This document shows, in pieces, positions 57,829 to 64,000 of a DNA stretch of 64,000 bases. How positions within the stretch are numbered: the first letter of the stretch is position 1; every line of letters begins with the position of its first letter. The notes beneath the pieces were generated by a model. It made no database searches. It was not told the origin of the DNA and saw nothing but the letters and a program-made list of their open reading frames with translations. The stretch is taken from NCBI RefSeq assembly GCF_002008315.2, contig NZ_MVDG02000002.1:283232-347231 (forward strand), given 5' to 3'. The translations under genes and the position numbers were made by a program. Origin of the DNA: Arthrobacter sp. KBS0703. GTDB taxonomy: Bacteria; Actinomycetota; Actinomycetes; Actinomycetales; Micrococcaceae.

Positions 57829-58787
57829 ACCTTCCCTACTTCGATTCGACGGCGGTGCGAGCCGCCGCCCCTTGGACGACGGCGATCGCGGCCCTTGAGC
57901 ACGCGCTCCTGAACGGCGTTGACCCCGAGGACGACAGTCCACGGTTGTTCAGCCCCGCACCGAACGGCGAGTTCCTGCTCATGCCCGCATCAGGCCAGCG
58001 CTACAGCGGTCTCAAGGCGCTCACCGTAGCCCCTGCCAACCCGGTACGGGGGCTCGAAAAGATCCAAGGGGTTTACATCCTCTTCGATTCGGACACGTTG
58101 GCGCCGCTGGCCACAATGGACGGCAACGAACTCACGGCCATCCGAACGCCGGCCACCACGCTACTGGCCGTCAAACACATCCTGGCTTCGGCCCCCGAGG
58201 GCGCTCCCCGAAGGCACGAAAGCACCGAAAGAAACCGCGTGCTCGTGTTCGGCACTGGCGTCCAAGCGCTCAACCACCTCCGCGCGGCGCACGCCGTGCT
58301 CCCGGAGGCGGGCTTCGCCGTCGTCGGCCGGCGCCCCGAGCGGGTGGCAGCGCTGATCGGGCAGCTGGCCGACGAGGGCATCGAAGTCCGCCCGGGCAAT
58401 CAAAGCGAGGTGCCCGACGCCGATGTGGTGATCTGCGCAACCTCCTCCCGTACGCCCCTGTTCGACGGCGGTTTGGTTGCCCCTGGTGCCGTGGTGGCCG
58501 CTGTAGGCCAGCACGGCTTGGACGCCCGTGAAGTCGACGCCGGCCTTGTGCTGCGCAGCGACGTCGTGGTGGAGGGACGCGCCTCGGCACTACGCGAGGC
58601 CGGGGACCTGATACCCGCACGCAGCGCGGAGGAATGGGAAGCGATCCGTCCCGCCAACCTCCTGGACCTGGTCAAAGGAGAGTTTGAGCGCTCCCCAGGC
58701 AAGCCCTGCCTGTACGCAGGCGTGGGCATGGCATGGGAAGACCTCGCGACCGCTGCCGTGGTGTATGAAGGAGGCACCCGAACATGA
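57825..58787 (+). CDS. ornithine cyclodeaminase/mu-crystallin family, probable pyrroline-2-carboxylate reductase
   Basis: This is a 320-residue NAD(P)-binding protein. LVFGTGVQALNHLRAAHAV is the dinucleotide motif, and the substrate residues lie around DGNELTAIRTPATTLLAVKH. It starts at GTG 57825, overlapping the epimerase stop as GTGA. In hydroxyproline clusters such proteins reduce pyrroline-2-carboxylate to proline, serving 3-hydroxyproline use. True ornithine cyclodeaminase is less likely in this context. Confidence 0.85.
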   Translation: MNLPYFDSTAVRAAAPWTTAIAALEHALLNGVDPEDDSPRLFSPAPNGEFLLMPASGQRYSGLKALTVAPANPVRGLEKIQGVYILFDSDTLAPLATMDGNELTAIRTPATTLLAVKHILASAPEGAPRRHESTERNRVLVFGTGVQALNHLRAAHAVLPEAGFAVVGRRPERVAALIGQLADEGIEVRPGNQSEVPDADVVICATSSRTPLFDGGLVAPGAVVAAVGQHGLDAREVDAGLVLRSDVVVEGRASALREAGDLIPARSAEEWEAIRPANLLDLVKGEFERSPGKPCLYAGVGMAWEDLATAAVVYEGGTRT

Positions 58788-59509
58788 AATCCGCACAAGG
58801 AGTGCTTAACGTGCCAACCAACAACCAGCTACCGATCGCGCCGCTCGGCCGCCAGCACAGTCTCCGCGAGTCCGTCACCGAGTCCCTGCGCGCAGCGATC
58901 ATCGCCGGCACGTTAACGGAAGGCACCCTGTATTCCGCCCCCGCACTTGCCGCGGCATTTGGCGTCTCGGCCACACCGGTCCGCGAGGCCATGATGGATC
59001 TGGCCCGTGAAGGCCTGGTGGAAACACTGAAGAACAAAGGCTTCCGCATCACCGCCATGAGCGACCGCGAACTGGACGAGCTCACGGAAATCCGCCTGCT
59101 CCTCGAGCCGCCTGTTGTTGGCGACGTGGCCGGGGCGGTCCCGCCGTCGGGTATCAAGGTGCTGCGCTCCATGGCGGACGACATCGTGGACGCCGCGCGG
59201 GAAGGCGACCTCACTGCCTACCTTGCCTCGGACCGCATATTCCACGCCGAGCTTTTGCGGTACGCCGGCAACAACCAGCTCGTTGAGTTGGCTACCAGCC
59301 TTCGTTCCCGTACCCGGATGTACGGCCTTAAGATCCTGAGCGACAGCAACCGCTTGGCCGATTCCGCCCAGGAACACCACGAATTGCTCGACCTCATCGA
59401 AGCCGGTGATGGGCCAGCGGCTCAGGAATTCATGCGCCGCCACATTGGCCACGCCCGCGGTCTCTGGGCCACGGGCGAGAACGAGAAACCACAGGAGCAA
59501 CAGACATGA
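58784..59509 (+). CDS. GntR-family regulator of the hydroxyproline genes
   Basis: This 241-residue regulator has the winged helix APALAAAFGVSATPVREAMM and an FCD effector domain (RIFHAELLRYAGNNQLVEL, QEHHELLDLIEAG). ATG 58784 overlaps the reductase stop as ATGA, and its own stop overlaps the oxidase start the same way. It probably binds the shared sites at 52404 and 55547. Confidence 0.9.
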   Translation: MKSAQGVLNVPTNNQLPIAPLGRQHSLRESVTESLRAAIIAGTLTEGTLYSAPALAAAFGVSATPVREAMMDLAREGLVETLKNKGFRITAMSDRELDELTEIRLLLEPPVVGDVAGAVPPSGIKVLRSMADDIVDAAREGDLTAYLASDRIFHAELLRYAGNNQLVELATSLRSRTRMYGLKILSDSNRLADSAQEHHELLDLIEAGDGPAAQEFMRRHIGHARGLWATGENEKPQEQQT

Positions 59510-60690
59510 ACCCAGCGAGCGATGTGCTCGTCATTGGCGCCGGGGTTATCGGCGCCGCCACTGCTTATTTCGCAACTCAGCAGGGTCTCACCGTCACTGT
59601 CCTGGACAAGGGGCTCCCCGCCAGCGGCACGTCTTCCGCCTGCGAAGGAAACATCCTTGTCTCGGACAAGGAACTCGGTCCCGAACTCGAACTAACCCGC
59701 TACTCCCTTGGCGTCTGGCACGGCGACCTCGCTGAGCATAAGCGGCTTTGGGAATTCGAGTCCAAGGGCGGCATTATCGTCGCCTCCCGGGAAAGCAGCC
59801 TGGCATCCCTCAACCGTGTGATGGCTGCGCAAGCCAGTTACGGCGTTGCGGTGGAGAAGCTGGACCCGGACGCCCTGCGGAACGCCGAACCGAACATCAC
59901 CCCTGACGCCTTGGGCGGGGCGAGCTACCCCGAAGACTGCCAGGTCCAACCAATGCTGGTCGCCGCACATCTGGTTCGGCTGGCAACCGACGCAGGGGCC
60001 CGTTTCGTCGCCGACACCCCCGTCACTGGCTTCGTCCGGAGCGGAGACCGCATCACGGGTGTGAGGACACCTCGCGGTGACTTCTCCGCCGGTTCTGTGG
60101 TGAACTGCACTGGTACGTGGGCCGGCGAACTCGCCGCGCTGGCCGGGGTCAACGTCCCGGTCCTCCCCCGCCGCGGCTTCGTCATGGTCACGGAACCACT
60201 ACCGCCCATGGTTCACCACAAGGTCTATGCAGCCGAATACATCGATAACGTCGGCAGTTCCGACGCCGGACTCCAGGCCTCGCCGGTCGTCGAGAGCACT
60301 CCCAGCGGCACTATTCTCATCGGCTCAACGCGCGAACGCGTCGGTTTCGACCGCACCGTGAGCACCAACGCCCTTAGGCTCCTGGCGGGCAACGCCGTCG
60401 CACTGTTCCCCTTCCTTGAGCACGTCAAGGCCATCCGCCACTACCACGGCTTCCGCCCGTACTGCCCGGACCACCTTCCGGTGATAGGCCACGACGATCG
60501 CGCCCCCGGGCTGTGGCATGCCGCCGGCCATGAGGGCGCCGGAATCGGCCTCTCCGCCGGGACGGGCAAGCTCCTTGCCCAGGCGCTCTCCGGCCAGGCC
60601 CCGGACCTTGACCTTTCACCCTTCGCGCCGGCCCGCTTCGGCGAGCGAAAGGAAAACAGCACAACTCACCGAGAGGAGGCCACAGCATGA
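59506..60690 (+). CDS. FAD-dependent D-hydroxyproline/D-amino acid oxidase-type subunit
   Basis: This 394-residue protein is of the DadA/glycine-oxidase family. The FAD motif is DVLVIGAGVIGAATAYFATQ; GFRPYCPDHLPVIGHDDRAP and GHEGAGIGLSAGTGKLLAQA are C-terminal signatures. It is followed by a 2Fe-2S subunit and the first codons of a third subunit. This is the order of heterotrimeric hydroxyproline oxidase/dehydrogenase complexes. It would oxidise cis-4-hydroxy-D-proline. Confidence 0.9.
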   Translation: MNPASDVLVIGAGVIGAATAYFATQQGLTVTVLDKGLPASGTSSACEGNILVSDKELGPELELTRYSLGVWHGDLAEHKRLWEFESKGGIIVASRESSLASLNRVMAAQASYGVAVEKLDPDALRNAEPNITPDALGGASYPEDCQVQPMLVAAHLVRLATDAGARFVADTPVTGFVRSGDRITGVRTPRGDFSAGSVVNCTGTWAGELAALAGVNVPVLPRRGFVMVTEPLPPMVHHKVYAAEYIDNVGSSDAGLQASPVVESTPSGTILIGSTRERVGFDRTVSTNALRLLAGNAVALFPFLEHVKAIRHYHGFRPYCPDHLPVIGHDDRAPGLWHAAGHEGAGIGLSAGTGKLLAQALSGQAPDLDLSPFAPARFGERKENSTTHREEATA

Positions 60691-60998
60691 GCACCCATTC
60701 ATCAGGAGAGACCTGGCCGGTCAACACGCCGGGTGCGGTCAACGTGAGCTTCGACGGCCGTCCACTGGCCGCGGTACCAGGACAAAACGTCGGCGCTGCC
60801 CTGGTCTCCAACGGCATCACCGCCTGGCGCAGCACGCGCAAGAACGCGCGTCCCCGCGGACTTTTCTGCGGCATCGGCGTCTGCTTCGACTGCCTCGTAA
60901 CGGTCGACGGCGAAGCGAATCAGCGTGCCTGCCTCGTCGAGGTGCAGGAGGGCATGGAGATCGAGGGTTCTTGCGCGGATCAGGGAGGACGAGCATGA
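60687..60998 (+). CDS. 2Fe-2S subunit of the hydroxyproline oxidase
   Basis: This 103-residue ferredoxin-like subunit has the cluster motif FCGIGVCFDCLVTV plus a later Cys in NQRACLVEV. VNVSFDGRPLAAVPGQNVGA is the beta-grasp start. It overlaps the FAD subunit gene as ATGA and likewise the next, truncated, gene. It would pass electrons between the two flavin subunits. Confidence 0.9.
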   Translation: MSTHSSGETWPVNTPGAVNVSFDGRPLAAVPGQNVGAALVSNGITAWRSTRKNARPRGLFCGIGVCFDCLVTVDGEANQRACLVEVQEGMEIEGSCADQGGRA

Positions 60999-61028
60999 CG
61001 CCCATCGTCAGCGCAGACGTCGCCGTCG
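60995..61028 (+). pseudogene. first codons of the oxidase alpha subunit, cut off
   Basis: ATG 60995 (ATGA overlap) opens MTPIVSADVAV, the usual start of the NAD/FAD-binding alpha subunit, which should go on with a GAGPAG loop. After codon 11 the sequence changes to unrelated DNA. The missing part, more than 400 residues, is not in the window. The open frame that continues into rimP is accidental. Confidence 0.7.
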
Positions 61029-61336
61029 GGTCCATTTTCGGCCGGGAGGACCAACGCCCTGGCCTGCGTAGTCAGCAACGTCACAGTCCGCGAGAAAAGC
61101 TGCCGCTGGGCACCGGAAGCGCCCTCGGCAAGTTCGTGGCCCGCGGCCCGCAGCCGCATGGTTTCAGCCAGCGCCGAGGCGCGCGCCTGCTCGGAAAAAG
61201 GCGGTACGGCGGGGGCCGGAGCTTCGCGCGGAATCAGCGCAAAACCGAGACTCAACACCAGGAACGCGGTGAAGCAAAGCAGGGCATAGCGGAAAAAGTT
61301 CCGCGGCCTGCTGTTTTCCCTGGTGTCGTCTTTCAC
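61029..61336 (-). pseudogene. membrane-anchored protein gene truncated at the same junction
   Basis: On the - strand, GTG 61336 (in frame with an upstream ATG at 61411) starts a protein with the membrane segment FFRYALLCFTAFLVLSLGF near its N-terminus. A helical part follows (SALAETMRLRAAGHELAEG, RTVTLLTTQARALVLP). The coding likeness stops near 61029, where hydroxyproline DNA begins. Its place divergent from rimP matches a DUF4439-type gene often found there; that identification is from memory and unverified. Confidence 0.55.
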
Positions 61337-61441
61337 AACAGACCATGTTGTCACGGCCGGAAGGAACTCGGTGCACCAAGCCCGTCGGAAAATGGCTACG
61401 CTAGTAGTCACAACATCATCTATCGGGAGGCGGCCGGCATC

Positions 61442-62059
61442 GTGAGCAATGCAGAAGCCACGGCTTCATCAGACCGGACCGACGCGGGAAGGGCTGAACC
61501 CGCGGCAGTCCACAATCCCGAGGCTGAACGCCTCCGGGCCTTGCTTGAGCCCGCGGTTTTGGCGAACCGGCTCTACCTGGAGGATGTTGCCATCAACATC
61601 GCAGGCTCCAACCGCGTGGTCAACGTGGTGGTGGACCTGCCGCAGGAAGAAACCGGCGGGGTCAGCCTTGATGTCATCGCAGACATCTCCAAGGAGCTCT
61701 CCGACATCCTGGACGGCGATCCCAGCACCGACAGCCGTCCGTACGACCTTGAAGTCTCCTCGCCCGGCGTGGGCCGCCCCCTGACCGAGCCGCGGCACTG
61801 GCACCGCGCCCGTGGACGCATGGTGAGCGTCAAGGTCATCCAGGGCGAGAACGTCACCGGACGGATCCAGTCCGTGGACGAATCCGGAGTGACCCTCGTC
61901 CCCGAAATTGCAGTGAAAAAAGGCATGAAGCCGAAACAGGGCGACCCCGTAAAACTTCCTTTCGACAAGATCCGCAGCGGAAAAGTCGAAATTGAGTTCA
62001 GCCACCTCGACGAGGCCGGTCTGGAAAATGAACACAATGGACCTTCTGAGGAGGCCTGA
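61442..62059 (+). CDS. rimP: ribosome maturation factor RimP
   Basis: This 205-residue protein starts at GTG 61442. [40 protein letters not shown] and [20 protein letters not shown] are the family core. It acts in 30S subunit assembly. Its stop overlaps the nusA start as TGATG. It is the first gene of the conserved rimP-nusA-ylxR-infB cluster. Confidence 0.93.
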   Translation: MSNAEATASSDRTDAGRAEPAAVHNPEAERLRALLEPAVLANRLYLEDVAINIAGSNRVVNVVVDLPQEETGGVSLDVIADISKELSDILDGDPSTDSRPYDLEVSSPGVGRPLTEPRHWHRARGRMVSVKVIQGENVTGRIQSVDESGVTLVPEIAVKKGMKPKQGDPVKLPFDKIRSGKVEIEFSHLDEAGLENEHNGPSEEA

Positions 62060-63036
62060 TGGATATTGACATGAGCGCACTGAGACTCCTGGAGCGTGAG
62101 CGCGAAATCCCGCTGGATCTCCTCATCCCCACGATCGAGCAGGCGCTGCTGGTTGCCTACCACAAGTCGCCGGGAGCCTTCGAGAAGGCCCGCGCCGAGC
62201 TGGACCGCAAGAGCGGCCACGTGACCATCTGGGCCACCGAAATCGACGACGACGGTGCACCCATCGGCGAGTTCGAGGACACCCCCGCCGGTTTCGGCCG
62301 CATCGCAGCCAGCACCGCCCGCCAGATCATCCTCCAGCGCCTGCGCGACGTCGAGGATGACAACGTCCTGGGCGAGTTCAAGGGCCGCGAGGGCGAACTC
62401 GTTGCCGGCCTGATCCAGCAGGGCAACAACCCCCACATGATCCAGGTCAACCTCGGCACGGTGGAGGCGCTGCTTCCGCCGCCCGAGCAGGTGCCGGGGG
62501 AGAAGTACGTCCACGGGAACCGTCTGCGCGCGTTTGTGATTGACGTGCACCGCGGCACCAAGGGTCCGTCCATCACGCTGTCCCGGTCGCACCCGGGCCT
62601 CGTGCGGAAGCTCTTCGAGCTGGAGGTACCCGAGATCGCCGACCACTCCGTGGAGATCGTTGCCCTGGCGCGTGAGGCCGGCCACCGCACCAAGATCGCA
62701 GTGAAGGCCAATACGCCCGGCATCAACGCCAAGGGTGCCTGCATCGGAGAAATGGGTTCCCGCGTGCGGGCCGTCATGACCGAGTTGAACGACGAAAAGA
62801 TCGACATCGTGGACTTCAGCGAGGATCCGGCGACGTTTATCGCCAGCGCACTGTCGCCTTCACGTGTGAATTCAGTCACCATCACCGACGAAGCGACCCG
62901 CTCGGCGCGGGTAGTGGTGCCGGACTACCAGCTCTCCCTGGCCATCGGCAAGGAGGGCCAGAACGCCCGCCTCGCTGCGAAGCTGACCGGCTGGCGGATC
63001 GACATCGTTTCCGACGCCGCCGCTCCCCGCGGCTAA
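62059..63036 (+). CDS. nusA: transcription termination/antitermination factor NusA
   Basis: This is a 325-residue actinobacterial-length NusA: N-terminal polymerase-binding domain, S1 domain (about residues 110-180) and two KH domains ([40 protein letters not shown]). The C-terminal acidic repeats of the E. coli protein are absent, as usual in this phylum. It overlaps rimP by one base. Confidence 0.96.
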   Translation: MDIDMSALRLLEREREIPLDLLIPTIEQALLVAYHKSPGAFEKARAELDRKSGHVTIWATEIDDDGAPIGEFEDTPAGFGRIAASTARQIILQRLRDVEDDNVLGEFKGREGELVAGLIQQGNNPHMIQVNLGTVEALLPPPEQVPGEKYVHGNRLRAFVIDVHRGTKGPSITLSRSHPGLVRKLFELEVPEIADHSVEIVALAREAGHRTKIAVKANTPGINAKGACIGEMGSRVRAVMTELNDEKIDIVDFSEDPATFIASALSPSRVNSVTITDEATRSARVVVPDYQLSLAIGKEGQNARLAAKLTGWRIDIVSDAAAPRG

Positions 63037-63074
63037 AAGGACTCCTCCCCGGCTCGGCGCCGCCCGGACCGGCA

Positions 63075-63109
63075 CCGAAACTGCCCGCGATTGCAGCGGG
63101 CAGTTTCGG
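63075..63109 (+). other. 14-bp hairpin between nusA and ylxR
   Basis: CCGAAACTGCCCGC (63075-63088) pairs perfectly with 63096-63109 around a seven-base loop, 39 bases after nusA. There is no T-run. In a conserved operon it may be a partial terminator or a NusA-responsive attenuator. Confidence 0.7.
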
Positions 63110-63254
63110 GTGACAGGCCCCTGAGGGGCTAGAATAGAACATGACCGCGCCTCGCAGCCGGCATCAGCGTGCTTGTGTGCGCCCGCAAATTTGCCTCACG
63201 GCAGCAGCGGGCCGCCGGGCAAGCAGTTATGTATAGGCAGGAAGATACTCGACA

Positions 63255-63596
63255 GTGGCACACGTGCAACACCTCGGGAATCAGCCGCAACGTACCTGCA
63301 TCGGATGCCGGAAAAAAGGATCGCGGTCTGAGTTACTCCGGCTTGTCTCCGGCGCCGGCGGTTCGTCCGCCGTCGTAGTGGATGAACGACGCCGGATGGC
63401 TGGCAGGGGTGCATGGCTGCACCCCAGCGAAGCGTGCCTCGCACTGGCGGTCAAACGTCGAGCGTTCGGACGCGCCCTCAACGGCGCGACCGGAACAGCC
63501 GATGTTGAACGCCGGATCACGGCAGGCACGCAAGCCGTGGACACTCCGGTGGCCGCAGCAACAACCGTCCAACCTGAAAGCGGGTCAGAAAACTGA
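63255..63596 (+). CDS. ylxR: YlxR/RnpM family RNA-binding protein
   Basis: This 113-residue protein has RTCIGCRKKGSRSELLRLV and the family motif GRGAWLHPSEACLALAVKR. Bacillus RnpM of this family binds RNase P. The start is GTG 63255. A long 218-base leader separates it from nusA and includes the hairpin at 63075. The C-terminal 40 residues are variable. Confidence 0.9.
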   Translation: MAHVQHLGNQPQRTCIGCRKKGSRSELLRLVSGAGGSSAVVVDERRRMAGRGAWLHPSEACLALAVKRRAFGRALNGATGTADVERRITAGTQAVDTPVAAATTVQPESGSEN

Positions 63597-63747
63597 TGGA
63601 AACCCGATGAGTTCCCAGCGATGAGTGCGCAACGATGACAACTTTGTTGCGCTCTGCAATGGGCCTTTCAGCTGCACTCGCGGCGGAGGCCCGCAGTAAG
63701 AAGTAGACGGTTCGTGCCTGGCTCGGTGCGGACCGAGACAGGAGAAA

Positions 63748-64000
63748 TGTGGCCAAGGTCCGCGTACATGAGCTTGCTAAAGAGCTCGGTATCACTTCCA
63801 AAGATGCAGTAACCAAACTGCAGGAACTGGGCGAATTTGTTCGCTCCGCCTCTTCCACCATTGAGGCCCCCGTTGTGCGGAAACTCCGTAACGCCTTCCC
63901 CGACGCGACTGCTTCGAAGTCCGAAGCACCCGCATCCGCGCCAAAAGCACCGGCCAAGGCGGCAGAATCACGTCCCGCCCCGGCTCCCGGTCCCGCCGCC
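63748..64000 (+). CDS. infB: translation initiation factor IF-2 (start only)
   Basis: GTG 63748 after ACAGGAGA opens a frame with [20 protein letters not shown], the conserved IF-2 N-terminal helix motif. An Ala/Pro-rich linker follows and runs off the window edge. The GTPase domains lie outside. The 151-base leader 63597-63747 contains a small hairpin (CTCGGT-GCGG-ACCGAG, 63721-63736). Confidence 0.95.

Noticed and set aside
60518..62059. A fusion of the oxidase region with RimP
   Set aside because: The frame is open by chance across the junction at 61028; RimP has its own GTG start and a normal length.

Overview
The window is high-GC DNA with GTG and ATG starts, tight ATGA/GTGA gene overlaps, a leaderless-looking promoter and soil-type catabolic gene sets. 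Protein likeness (for example a dimethylglycine oxidase of the Arthrobacter globiformis type, and glyA-soxBDAG) points to Arthrobacter, Pseudarthrobacter or a close relative in the Micrococcaceae.

Layout. (1) 0.3-10 kb: seven + strand genes overlapping head to tail: three glycosyltransferases, a fused ABC exporter, two APH-fold kinases and a UDP-glucose dehydrogenase with a glycine/asparagine repeat. This looks like a glycoconjugate assembly and export unit whose product I cannot name. (2) 10.7-14.7 kb: lacI, an MFS transporter and an amidase, with less GC-biased codons and a twin operator. (3) 14.9-27 kb: purine/allantoin and glyoxylate metabolism: hyi, glxR, gcl, glycerate kinase, allB, a winged-helix regulator, bcp, a PuuE-like deacetylase, an NCS1 permease and PucR. 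(4) 27-36.8 kb: the sarcosine operon glyA-soxB-soxD-soxA-soxG-sdaA-purU on the - strand, with a divergent GntR regulator. (5) 37-43.5 kb: a secreted protein, a TetR remnant, a microprotein pair, formaldehyde-fixing hxlA/hxlB, an unusual HATPase-LuxR regulator, an HNH protein and a GNAT. (6) 43.6-51.7 kb: IclR, an IS481-type element, a Rieske protein, a BCCT transporter, a second purU and dimethylglycine oxidase. (7) 52.4-61 kb: hydroxyproline uptake and catabolism. (8) 61-64 kb: the core genes rimP, nusA, ylxR and infB.

Regions 4-6 form one metabolic theme. Betaine-type compounds enter by BCCT; dimethylglycine and sarcosine are oxidised; methyl groups leave through folate to formate (two PurU) or as formaldehyde fixed by the ribulose monophosphate enzymes; glycine becomes serine and pyruvate (GlyA, SdaA). 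Region 3 feeds glyoxylate from allantoin into glycerate.

The assembly itself is faulty. Nextera mosaic-end adaptor sequence sits inside genes at five places (3872, 19724, 21655, 21928, 42389). In four of them it is the back-to-back mate-pair junction. Several genes carry single-base indels, some at C homopolymers. At about 61028 two unrelated genes are cut at the same point, suggesting a false join or a real deletion. Broken genes here should not be read as biology until the reads are checked.
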